In this document: in pieces, positions 17,510-26,236 of the stretch
Numbering within the stretch: the first letter of the stretch is position 1
Layout of the letters: each line of letters starts with the position of its first letter
Assembly (NCBI GenBank): GCA_016795145.1
Contig: JAEUII010000080.1
Span: 1 to 58,406, forward strand
Reading direction: 5' to 3'
DNA: 58,406 bases
Source of the DNA: Planctomycetaceae bacterium
GTDB lineage: Bacteria; Planctomycetota; Planctomycetia; Planctomycetales; Planctomycetaceae
Position numbers and translations under genes: made by a program
Notes under the pieces: model-generated
What the model saw: only the letters and a program-made list of their open reading frames with translations
Databases searched by the model: none
What the model was told of the DNA's origin: nothing

Positions 17510-17607
17510 TCTCACGACGGAACAGGACCAGGAACCCACCGACGGCTGCAGTTCGGTCAGTACTTGAATTCCGGGGCAAGATCCACTACCAGCAAAGGGA
17601 AGACTCG

Positions 17608-19227
17608 CTACCTGGCTGGTGGCTGAAGAATCAATGCCGCGATGATTCTTCGAGCTGCCGGTAGGCCACATTTGATGTCGGCTGAGATTCCCTGCCGATC
17701 AGCTCGGATCTCGCCGTCGATCGCTGACCGTTCGCTGGCTGAGGCATCGGGGTTTGAGTTGGATTCTGCGGTCGGCTGAGGAAGCCAGCCAGAAGATTCG
17801 AGCATTGTCTGGGAGACTCGGAACGCCAATATGGAGCCTCGCCCTTTGTATTCCACAGCAGGCACTGATATCGCCGGCATCTCCTTCGCATCACTTCCCG
17901 TGACCGTGAATTGCAGGGCGGCATTCTTAGAGTCTTCCGTCATCATCACTCGAAAAGGGCCGCCAGGGAGACTGACTGGACCGTTCTGAGTGAGTACAGG
18001 AGCGAGTGACGTGAGAATTCGAAGAAGGCGAGCGGGCTGTTCGCCAGTGATCGATGCGGAGCCATAAAGTGATTGAGGAGTACTGCCTGTGAGCATCCCG
18101 AGACAGACGAGATCGATCTCCGAACTTTGACCGACCTGACCGTCGAAGGCCGACAAAGCGGTCGATGGGAGTCGACTTGCAATCGAAAAAGCCATTCCGT
18201 CTGCGGGAGATGCTGGCACAGGAGTCCGTGGGAGCTCCGACTTTCGGAGGACGAGACTTGCTGGACTATCTGGGCGGACCGTGACCTGTCCGCTAAGTGT
18301 TAGTTGTTGGTCATCCAAAGCAAGTTCAGCAGACGCGGAGTCAACATCATCAAAGACTGCTCGCACGGTAGCCAATGCCGCATCATGCAAGCCTCGTTTG
18401 GAAAGAGCATCCTCGGCAGACTGACCATCATTCTGCTGAGCAAGAGTACCCAGTGCTGTCGCGATAGCGGTTTCCCATAGAGACCGAGTCGCTCCGCCGA
18501 TTTTCGAGGGTGTCAGCCAGACTTTGCCGAGTCGTCGCCTGGACTCCGAGGTAGATTTCTGATGTGCCATCACATCGGGCAACGCAGCAGGTTCAAAAAT
18601 TGACTCGGAATAAGCACTCCACAACCAGCCGCTTTGGTAACGAAACCGGTGCTTTCGAACCGTAGAAGATTTCGTGGAGGTCCAGACAACTTGAAAATCC
18701 TCCCCGGTCTTTGCTTTTTCCTCGGCAGTGGATTCGACGATCTTCGACGTCCAATTCAGATAACGAACATCCAGTGACCATCGATCTTCCGAGGGGTTCG
18801 CCGCTTCGACGCTGTAGTTCGGTCTCTTTGTTTCTTCGGACGGTCGCCATTGCTTCGTGAAGTCATCGACCAAAGCTCTGGCCCCGTCGAGAGTGAGACA
18901 CTCTTCGCAATACCAGTATTCGACCGATTCTCCTTTGGACACCAGCACACAACCCTTTGCATACGGAATCTGCAGTCGGTCCGCGTATCTCTTCTTGATC
19001 GATCCTCGAATCTCCTGACCCAGTTCATTGGCAGGGCGGCCAAACTCCGACTCCATCGACTCCATGAATCTGGTAACTTCCGCTGCGGCAAAAGAATCGC
19101 AAACGATCCCGGCAAAAACTTGCGGCGTCTGGGGTTCCTGGCAGAAAGCCAGCTGTGATCCTGGAAGAGGTACCACCGCTGTGATGATCAACATCAGGGC
19201 GATCGACGAGCAGCAATGTCTTACCAT
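17608..19227 (-). CDS. Exported protein of unknown function
   Basis: Protein of 539 residues with a clear signal peptide (about 8-30, LMLIITAVVPLPGSQLAFCQ). GAGGTG lies upstream of the ATG. The N-terminal third is mixed alpha/beta with several Cys (CVLVSKG, YWYCEECLTLDGAR) and Trp-rich strands; the C-terminal half is beta-rich (SAELALDDQQLTLSGQVTV). No catalytic motif or family recognised. Last of a likely three-gene minus-strand unit with 21007-21267 and 19287-21020 (59-base gap to the latter). Confidence 0.75.
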   Translation of the reverse strand: MVRHCCSSIALMLIITAVVPLPGSQLAFCQEPQTPQVFAGIVCDSFAAAEVTRFMESMESEFGRPANELGQEIRGSIKKRYADRLQIPYAKGCVLVSKGESVEYWYCEECLTLDGARALVDDFTKQWRPSEETKRPNYSVEAANPSEDRWSLDVRYLNWTSKIVESTAEEKAKTGEDFQVVWTSTKSSTVRKHRFRYQSGWLWSAYSESIFEPAALPDVMAHQKSTSESRRRLGKVWLTPSKIGGATRSLWETAIATALGTLAQQNDGQSAEDALSKRGLHDAALATVRAVFDDVDSASAELALDDQQLTLSGQVTVRPDSPASLVLRKSELPRTPVPASPADGMAFSIASRLPSTALSAFDGQVGQSSEIDLVCLGMLTGSTPQSLYGSASITGEQPARLLRILTSLAPVLTQNGPVSLPGGPFRVMMTEDSKNAALQFTVTGSDAKEMPAISVPAVEYKGRGSILAFRVSQTMLESSGWLPQPTAESNSNPDASASERSAIDGEIRADRQGISADIKCGLPAARRIIAALILQPPAR

Positions 19228-19286
19228 ACGACACCTCGAACAAACGTCAACCCGAACGCAACGAGTTCAGAGAAAGCAACCGACTA

Positions 19287-21020
19287 TCAAGGTTCATTGA
19301 AATCCATCGCCGCAAACTTCTTCTGAAGCACTTGTGCCGTGTCCTTCAACACATCATCTTCCGACGCTTCAACAAGTTTCAGAACGTCCACATATTCACG
19401 GGTCAGTTGATCTCGTCGCTGTTTCCGCCTTTCGGCGTCAGCAATATGGGCATTATTTGCGGGGGCCAGTTCCTCAATGAGGGAGTGCTCCAGCCTGTAA
19501 CTGGCCACAATCAGACCAGCACGAATTCGTAATCGATCGGGTTCTGAAAGCTCGGGGCACCTTGCTATTCGACCTATTACGTTCAGAAAACACTCCGTAC
19601 TGAACTCACGCGCTTCATCTGGCCCTGCAATCGACAAGAGTGTTGAGAATTGCTGTTCCAACTTCTCCTGCTCAAGGCTTGTTCGAAATTCAGCATGAAC
19701 CAAGTCGACAAGATCTTCTCTCTTCCAAACCCGTAACATGTCAAGCAAGTCAAACATCATGGTGGCGACACCAGTAATACCAGACGTCTCACCGATCTTT
19801 CTTGAATAGGTGCGAACAGCATCCCGAAACTGCTTCAGGTCGGGGCTTTCATCAGAGGCAGCCGTAAGAATCACGAGGTCTCTTAATGCAGAAACCTCAT
19901 TGCCGATACTCAATTCAGGCGACTTCAAGATCTGCTGATATGCTGCGTGGAACTGCAATGCAATTTTACGGTGTGATTCGTCCAGATCGTTCGGACTTTG
20001 CATCCAGAAATGCTGGCTCAATTGAACTCCGACATTGATCAACGTAAGGTCAGCAAGTGTCCTGTTCTTTGCCTTTTGAATCTCGTTTCGGACATCTTCG
20101 GCTGAGACTTTCCGAGATCTGACCAACTTACAAGACCGCAAGAACATCCCGCCTGGTCGGTTTCCGAGTGACACCCGTATGGCAACCGGAACGGCACAGC
20201 CAAGATCTGCGTGCCAATCAATTTCAACTCTTCGTCCGCCATTATGAAACTGCAATCCAGTCTCCAAATGTCGCGGATGCGTTCCCGGAATCTCCGGACG
20301 CCATTCAAAGAAAGTAGCAAATCTCGAATTATGGTCCTGCATCTCGCAGACCTGAGCACAAAACTGGTCTTCCAACTTTCTGAACTCAGAATGTGTTCGC
20401 TTCCAATCGGAACTCAGGATCTGTGTGAGCCCATCAAGTTGTCCGTTACTCCGGCGACAGATCAATTCGGATGTCACGTCGAGCGGACTTGGATTCTCGT
20501 AGTTTCTGCGATCTTCGTTCAAGTCCTTTGCCTCAAGTAACTCTGGTTCGATATCAACAGGGATCCTCCATGCAAGTGTTTCATCCAGCTTGTCAATGAT
20601 CTCCACAGGCCGATACGATTGAGTGTCGTAGTTTGCCTCACGACGATTTCGCTGGATTCCGCGAAGCGATTCTGCTCGTTCACCCTGCCAAGGCGAATGA
20701 AACTCGACACGATCTCCGTGACTATGGATAAGGCACGTTGCGATCGGTGGTCCAAACGCCGAGTGAATAAATCCGACATCTGCCCCCACAACAGCAGCCC
20801 ATTCCTCAGCAGTCACCAGGTACTTGACATGCATAACGCCCGATTGCCGAGTCCATGGAATCGAATAGCAGATTGAGTATTCGGCTTCGACACCTTCCGG
20901 CGTAGAGTCGAGATCCGATGACGCGCATTCGTTAGTAGCATCAACCGAGTTGGTGCCAGTTGAAAGAACGACCGCGTACACACAAAAGAGCACACCCAAC
21001 AAGGCGCTAGTTCTGATCAT
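19287..21020 (-). CDS. Exported protein of unknown function
   Basis: Protein of 577 residues with an N-terminal signal peptide (3-24, RTSALLGVLFCVYAVVLSTGTN). Residues about 40-330 are beta-rich with scattered Cys and Trp; residues about 340-570 are predicted mainly helical. The start overlaps the end of the 86-residue gene upstream by 14 bases (ATGATC in one frame, TATGATCAGAACTAG in the other), implying translational coupling. Codons and bases look more A/T-rich than in the flanking PSCyt genes (judged by eye). No family recognised. Confidence 0.75.
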   Translation of the reverse strand: MIRTSALLGVLFCVYAVVLSTGTNSVDATNECASSDLDSTPEGVEAEYSICYSIPWTRQSGVMHVKYLVTAEEWAAVVGADVGFIHSAFGPPIATCLIHSHGDRVEFHSPWQGERAESLRGIQRNRREANYDTQSYRPVEIIDKLDETLAWRIPVDIEPELLEAKDLNEDRRNYENPSPLDVTSELICRRSNGQLDGLTQILSSDWKRTHSEFRKLEDQFCAQVCEMQDHNSRFATFFEWRPEIPGTHPRHLETGLQFHNGGRRVEIDWHADLGCAVPVAIRVSLGNRPGGMFLRSCKLVRSRKVSAEDVRNEIQKAKNRTLADLTLINVGVQLSQHFWMQSPNDLDESHRKIALQFHAAYQQILKSPELSIGNEVSALRDLVILTAASDESPDLKQFRDAVRTYSRKIGETSGITGVATMMFDLLDMLRVWKREDLVDLVHAEFRTSLEQEKLEQQFSTLLSIAGPDEAREFSTECFLNVIGRIARCPELSEPDRLRIRAGLIVASYRLEHSLIEELAPANNAHIADAERRKQRRDQLTREYVDVLKLVEASEDDVLKDTAQVLQKKFAAMDFNEP

Positions 21021-21267
21021 AAATCAACACCTTTCGCCGCAGCAGGCTCTGCTGAATCAACTCTGGAACGGCAGCAACAAAATCAAGTGCTTCCCGCTTC
21101 TCTTCAAAGCGAGAAACCGAGTACTGATACATCTCGGGCGGAATGTCATCGGTTCTCAATTTGCTCGCATTGGGCTGAGAATCTCGCCTTGATTGCTGCT
21201 GTGGAAGTGGCGTAGTGCTGACAGTAATGAAGAACAACACCACCAACAGATTCGTCGTAGTCTTCAT
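21007..21267 (-). CDS. Small exported protein, coupled to the next gene
   Basis: Protein of 86 residues: signal-like N-terminus KTTTNLLVVLFFITVSTTPLP, then a short polar region and a helical C-terminus (FEEKREALDFVAAVPELIQQSLL). It overlaps the 577-residue gene start by 14 bases. The overlap and the signal peptide support it as real despite its size and the lack of a good ribosome-binding site. Function unknown. Confidence 0.6.
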   Translation of the reverse strand: MKTTTNLLVVLFFITVSTTPLPQQQSRRDSQPNASKLRTDDIPPEMYQYSVSRFEEKREALDFVAAVPELIQQSLLRRKVLIYDQN

Positions 21268-21313
21268 CAGGAGAACTTTCCGGAAAGGAGATCAACCGAG
21301 CCTGCCTCGGCGA

Positions 21314-21353
21314 AGGTGACGAATGCCGATCAGACATCGGCTATTCGCTCGTC
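21314..21353. terminator. Long hairpin between two minus-strand transcription units
   Basis: GTGAC/GTCAC outer pairs, GAAT/ATTC middle pairs and GCCGAT/ATCGGC inner pairs (loop CAGAC on the plus strand) form a roughly 40-base hairpin. It starts one base past the stop of the 361-residue gene, so it probably ends that transcript. Confidence 0.5.
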
Positions 21354-21354
21354 A

Positions 21355-22440
21355 CTAGTTAGCGACCCCAGCTCCAGGGTAAATTATTATGACTGGGCTA
21401 CTCGCTGGTGGTGAAACAGGCGCTGCCATCGCACACGCTGTGGCCCTCCCACTCCAGGTTACGCCTGCTCGCGCAGTTCCGCTACCGATTGCTTCCCCAC
21501 CATCCGAGCTTCCGTTTCCGTTGATCGTGCCATTTATGACGATCGGGATCCGGACAATATCAAGGTCCGTTGCCCCTTGAATGAGAATCGCTCTAGCTGA
21601 CGTTGCAGACCCGTCGTATACGCGTTTCGAAACTTTCAGTGAGTATGTGGCACTTCCGCTTGCACCAGTCTTTGTAACAGGAGTGTCATTCGGCCCATTG
21701 AGCGCATCTCCTTCCATTCCTGCAGTGACAGATATTCTGCCATCAACTGCCGCATCAGTGTTAACACTTCCACTCATTGTCAGTGTTTCAGTGATGTTCT
21801 TATCCTTCTCCGCCACACAGTTTGGCAGAGGATGCGCAATCGAAACATTAATCGCTGCACTTGAAACTGAATCGCTAACATGAAACAAGCCAGCTCCGGG
21901 CATGGCAATACTTCCGTGTACTGATGCCATTGCGTCAATGAGAAGACTGCCATTCAATCGCATTCCCACAGGGTTCTTTGGATCTCCGTTGGTGGCAAAC
22001 ACGATTTCGGCCCCAATAACTCCGTAGGGATGAACGTGATCGGGGCCAAAGGCCACATCCGCTCCGGGCAAACCGTCATATACATCAAACGCCTCCATAA
22101 CCTTCAGCCCGATGTCGGCAGTTTTGTCGTCTACCCGCTTCAATGTATGGGTCGCAAGACGAAACAGATCGTCGTAGCCGTCCCATTCATCAACAGGCGG
22201 ATCAATCGTCATTCCCGTCGGTTCAAGAATGAGTTTCTTTCGCTCGACGGTAAATACTGGCCCGATGTTCTTCATGTCAGCATCCGACAGCATGTGAATC
22301 TTGCAATCACATTTCTGAGGGGCTCCTCCTGAACCCGGGCCGGGATCGGGAGTCGGCGGAGGGGGCTGTTGTGCCCTGGCTGTGGGAGCCATCGTGGCGA
22401 GGATGGCGGCAAAGAGCGTAAGCGTGATGATCTGTTTCAT
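21355..22440 (-). CDS. Exported protein of unknown function, Pro-rich N-terminus
   Basis: Protein of 361 residues. Start 22440 is preferred over 22488: GGAG lies about 9 bases upstream and the signal peptide (KQIITLTLFAAILATMAPTARAQ) then begins at residue 2. A Pro/Gly linker (PPPPTPDPGPGSGG) leads to CDCKIHMLSDADMKNIGPVF and a long beta-rich region (about 120-345) with repeated GS..I/V strands. No membrane anchor or enzyme motif seen. It has its own sigma-70-like promoter (22516-22543) and a hairpin at its end. Confidence 0.75.
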   Translation of the reverse strand: MKQIITLTLFAAILATMAPTARAQQPPPPTPDPGPGSGGAPQKCDCKIHMLSDADMKNIGPVFTVERKKLILEPTGMTIDPPVDEWDGYDDLFRLATHTLKRVDDKTADIGLKVMEAFDVYDGLPGADVAFGPDHVHPYGVIGAEIVFATNGDPKNPVGMRLNGSLLIDAMASVHGSIAMPGAGLFHVSDSVSSAAINVSIAHPLPNCVAEKDKNITETLTMSGSVNTDAAVDGRISVTAGMEGDALNGPNDTPVTKTGASGSATYSLKVSKRVYDGSATSARAILIQGATDLDIVRIPIVINGTINGNGSSDGGEAIGSGTARAGVTWSGRATACAMAAPVSPPASSPVIIIYPGAGVAN

Positions 22441-22859
22441 TGGTGCGTCTCCTGGATCGAATGGTGTAGATCTTGAAGTCTGCTGCAACAGAGAACCATC
22501 ATGATGAGGGAGTTGATTCTATTTTGATTCAGTGTGTTGTCAATTACCACACTACACGATTATTTCAAAATCAATCGAAACAATGTTCGCCGTTTTTTCT
22601 GACGCGACCGAGGTTGAATCGAGACTCCGGCGTCTACTACGAAGCAGTCCGTGATTCCCGCGGGAGACCTTCTCGACGCAAGGTTTCGGCGAGCCGCAAG
22701 GTGCTGCTTGGCGAACCGCGCCTTCCCAAAAACCGCGCCTGCAACCTCGACGCATGAAGCGAGGCCGTTCGCTGGAATGATCACGCTCGGACCGCCACAA
22801 TGTGGGATCGATCTGGCTTGCCAGAAACTCTGATCCTGCGATTCGATTTGGAGCCTCGC
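22441..22859. other. Divergent intergenic region with promoter
   Basis: 419 bases between divergent genes. The minus-strand promoter is at 22516-22543. The right part (about 22670-22720) shows 'GAGCCGCAAGGTGC', resembling part of the GAGCCGC palindrome family. No credible gene. Confidence 0.5.
22516..22543 (-). promoter_or_regulatory. Sigma-70-like promoter
   Basis: On the minus strand TTGACA (22538-22543), a 16-base spacer and TAGAAT (22516-22521). This predicts a transcript start about 70 bases before the ATG at 22440. It is the best promoter-like match noticed in the window. Confidence 0.55.
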
Positions 22860-25800
22860 ATGAGGGCTTTCAGTGTCTCCGTTCGACTGTGTGTGATCTT
22901 CGCCGCTCTTGGATGGGGCTGCGCAAGCACTTCGATTGCTCAGCAGCCCCTGCAGTTCAATCGGGATGTCCGTTCGATCCTGAGTTCGAATTGCTTCGAA
23001 TGCCACGGATTTGATGCCAAACACAGAGAAGGCAATCTTCGCCTCGATACTCCAGAAGGGGCGTGGGCTGAACATGATGGTGTGGTGGCAATTCGTCCGG
23101 GCAATCCGGATTCCAGTGAACTATGGAAACGCATCACCTCGACAGATCCCGATGTGATGATGCCTCCTCCAAGTTCGAAGAAGTCACTGACAGACGAACA
23201 GAAGAACACGCTCCGCACCTGGATTCAGCAGGGTGCGACCTACCAGAAACACTGGGCCTTTGAACCGCCGTCCACGGCCGAACCGCCTGCGATCCGCGAC
23301 ACGTGGGTGCGAACTCCGGTGGACGCGTTTATCCTCGACCGTCTTCAGAACGAACAACTGGTTCCTCAGCAAGAAGCGAGTCGTGAAACACTCATTCGAC
23401 GAGTTTCCTTTGTCCTGACTGGATTGCCTCCCAGGATCAGTGAGGTGGATGAGTACCTGCAGGACAAGTCACCTGACGCGTATGAGAAGATGGTGCAGCG
23501 TTATCTGGATTCGCCTCGGTATGGCGAAGAGCAGGCTCGCCACTGGCTTGATGTGGCTCGCTACGCAGATACTCATGGTCTGCATCTGGATAATGAACGC
23601 GAGATGTACGCTTATCGAGACTGGGTCATCAACGCGTACAATTCCAATCTGCCGTTCGACAAGTTCACGACATGGCAGATCGCAGGAGACCTGCTGCCTG
23701 ATTCAACGCTCGAACAAAAAGTCGCTACGGGATTTAACCGCTGCAATGTGACGACCAGCGAAGGCGGGGCGATCAATGAGGAGTTTCTCTATCGCTACGC
23801 GGTCGATCGCACCAGCACCACGATGCAAACATGGATGGGGCTGACAGCAGGTTGTGCGGTTTGTCACGACCACAAATACGATCCGGTGACCACGAAGGAT
23901 TTCTACTCCATGTACGCCTTCTTCTACTCGGCGTCAGACCCGGGGATGGATGGCAACATTCGAAGTACTTCTCCGTTCATCAAAGTTCCGACTCCGCAAC
24001 AGGCGGCAGAACTAAAGACCGCAAATGAACGTCGTGCCGAAGCCGATCGCCAGCTGAATGAGGCCATTGCGAAAGCAGAGCCAGCCAGCAACTGGGCCGA
24101 AGCTGACTCCACGACCACACGATCCATTGACGATTCCATCATCGACGATGTCTTCCCGCTGGGGACAAAGACTCGCAATACATCACGCGATCCGGCGGTG
24201 TGGATTCTGAACGGAACTCCCGCGGCTAAGTCTGGTGATCGGTGTCTGGAACTTGCATACGGCTCGAAGTATGACCTGACGATCGAGCTGACTCTGGTCC
24301 CGGTTGTCATCCCGGAAAACGGACAACTGTCTCTCTGGGTGCGTGTGGATCCGTTCCATCCTCCGAAGACTTTTGTGGTGCAGTACGACGACGGAGCAAA
24401 TCATCGAGCCATCTGGTCCGATGAAGAAACCGAAGACCGCAAGTCAACAAGCTACTTGGGAAAGATCCCGACAAGCGATCAGTGGGTGAAGCTGGACGTT
24501 CCGTTTGAAAAGTTCAAATCCAAACCGGGTTCTCGTGTTCGAACCATCACGCTGACTCAGGATGGCGGAAAGATCTGGGTGGACGACCTTCGGATCTCCG
24601 GCCAGCAAACCCCCGCATCTGACCCGCTTTCAAGCTTCAGTGAGTGGTGGAAGGTCAGCAAGGGCGGAAATCCTGACGGCATCGGTGGCAACCTCAAAAA
24701 TCTTCTGACCGGCGGGCCCAAAGACGATGCGCCCAAAGATCAGTTGTCCGAACTTCGTCGCTTCTGGATGAAACACATTCAGCGATCCGCTGAATCTTCC
24801 TTCGCTGGAGCTCGCAAGGCGTTTGAGCACGCAGCTGAAGAAGTCACGGCGTTGGAAGATTCCATCCCGGGGACCTTCATTTTCACCGAGCTGGAGAAGC
24901 CTCGCGATGCGTTCGTGATGCTCCGCGGTCAGTACGATAAGCCGGGCGACAAGGTCGAACCGGGAGTACCATCGGACTTCCCTCCGCTGCGTGACGAGCA
25001 GGGCAATGCACTGACCGGGCAACGTCGCGCGAATCGGCTGGATCTGGCACGCTGGTTCGTGGCGGATGAAAATCCTTTGACGGCACGAGTCACAGTGAAT
25101 CGTATCTGGCAGCAGGTGTTTGGGACCGGTCTGGTCAAGACGAGCGATGATTTTGGAACTCGCGGAGACCTGCCAAGCCATCCAGAACTGCTCGACTGGC
25201 TGGCGGTTGAGTTTCGCAAATCCGGCTGGGATCAAAAGGCGCTGTTTCGATTGCTGCTGACGTCATCGACGTTCCGCCAGGACTCTGCCGCGAACTCCCA
25301 TGTGCTGCAGATCGATCCGGAGAACCGATTGTTGTCACACGGTCCTCGATTCCGCCTGGATGCGGAGCAACTGCGTGACAACGTTTTGTATGTCAGCGGC
25401 CTGATGGATTTGACGATGGGCGGTCGAGGCGTTCAGCCTTATCAGCCGCCGGATATCTGGGAACCTGTCGGCTATGAGAACAGCAATACTCGGTTCTATC
25501 TCCAGGATCATGGAGCGAGTTTGTATCGCCGCAGTGTTTACTGCTTCATGAAGCGAACCGCGCCGCCTCCGTTCATGACCAACTTCGATGGGCCAAACCG
25601 CGAACAGTTTTGCTCACGCCGCGAACGCAGCAATACGCCTCTTCAGGCCTTGCAGCTTATGAATGACGTGCAACACTTCGAAGCGGCGCGAGCTCTGGCG
25701 GAACGAGTCCTGAAAGAAGGTGGCAGCACGGATAAGGAGCGAGTTAGCTTCCTGTTCCGAACGGTGCTGGCTCGACTTCCTGATCGCGTTGATGAAGAGA

Positions 25801-25982
25801 TCGTTCTGGAAGCTCTTCAGAATCAGCGCCAGCACTTCAAGGCTCACCCGGAAGACGCTTCAAGGGTCATCCAGAATGGCGAGTCAAAGGCTGACGCCAG
25901 CTTGCCCGCTGAAGAACTGGCGTCATGGACAATGACGAGCAACCTTGTTTTGAACATGGATGAGACCGTCAGCCGGAATTAG
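22860..25982 (+). CDS. PSCyt1/DUF1549/DUF1553 protein (LNMDETV type)
   Basis: Exported protein of about 1040 residues. Start 22860 gives a signal peptide (1-28, cleavage near SIAQ/Q); the frame is open further upstream to an ATG at 22800. Haem motif CFECHG at 45-50 and second CxxCH in DUF1549 (CAVCHDHKYDP, near 333). A beta-sandwich insert (about 430-585) contains LSLWVRVDPFHPPKTFVVQYDD and IWVDDLRISG, resembling a carbohydrate-binding module. DUF1553 begins about 725 and ends in SNLVLNMDETVSRN, a terminus shared with the 50369 gene but unlike the NEFxFVD end of the other two. No DUF1501 gene lies next to it. Confidence 0.9.
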   Translation: MRAFSVSVRLCVIFAALGWGCASTSIAQQPLQFNRDVRSILSSNCFECHGFDAKHREGNLRLDTPEGAWAEHDGVVAIRPGNPDSSELWKRITSTDPDVMMPPPSSKKSLTDEQKNTLRTWIQQGATYQKHWAFEPPSTAEPPAIRDTWVRTPVDAFILDRLQNEQLVPQQEASRETLIRRVSFVLTGLPPRISEVDEYLQDKSPDAYEKMVQRYLDSPRYGEEQARHWLDVARYADTHGLHLDNEREMYAYRDWVINAYNSNLPFDKFTTWQIAGDLLPDSTLEQKVATGFNRCNVTTSEGGAINEEFLYRYAVDRTSTTMQTWMGLTAGCAVCHDHKYDPVTTKDFYSMYAFFYSASDPGMDGNIRSTSPFIKVPTPQQAAELKTANERRAEADRQLNEAIAKAEPASNWAEADSTTTRSIDDSIIDDVFPLGTKTRNTSRDPAVWILNGTPAAKSGDRCLELAYGSKYDLTIELTLVPVVIPENGQLSLWVRVDPFHPPKTFVVQYDDGANHRAIWSDEETEDRKSTSYLGKIPTSDQWVKLDVPFEKFKSKPGSRVRTITLTQDGGKIWVDDLRISGQQTPASDPLSSFSEWWKVSKGGNPDGIGGNLKNLLTGGPKDDAPKDQLSELRRFWMKHIQRSAESSFAGARKAFEHAAEEVTALEDSIPGTFIFTELEKPRDAFVMLRGQYDKPGDKVEPGVPSDFPPLRDEQGNALTGQRRANRLDLARWFVADENPLTARVTVNRIWQQVFGTGLVKTSDDFGTRGDLPSHPELLDWLAVEFRKSGWDQKALFRLLLTSSTFRQDSAANSHVLQIDPENRLLSHGPRFRLDAEQLRDNVLYVSGLMDLTMGGRGVQPYQPPDIWEPVGYENSNTRFYLQDHGASLYRRSVYCFMKRTAPPPFMTNFDGPNREQFCSRRERSNTPLQALQLMNDVQHFEAARALAERVLKEGGSTDKERVSFLFRTVLARLPDRVDEEIVLEALQNQRQHFKAHPEDASRVIQNGESKADASLPAEELASWTMTSNLVLNMDETVSRN

Positions 25983-25993
25983 CTGCGCCTCGG

Positions 25994-26011
25994 GGATCTT
26001 TAGCAAGATCC
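25994..26011. terminator. Short perfect hairpin after the PSCyt gene
   Basis: GGATCTT-tagc-AAGATCC, 11 bases past the stop. The following GCAAGATCCACTAC also occurs near 17577, so this may be a dispersed repeat as well as a terminator. No T-tract. Confidence 0.4.
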
Positions 26012-26236
26012 ACTACGATAAGCGGGCACCGACATTTTCCTCTCGCACCCTCAAGTCCCCTCAACAACCAGGAACAACGAACCAACAACCAGGAACTGCT
26101 GCCTGCGTTCCCCGCAACCGACCTTGTGTTGAGGGGCGGGTATTGCGTAAACTGGGGAAAGAGATTTGACAGCGTTGTCTTGAGGTGCCTCAAAGGATGA
26201 GCACGCTTCTTTGAATGCCGTGATCTGTCACTGTTC

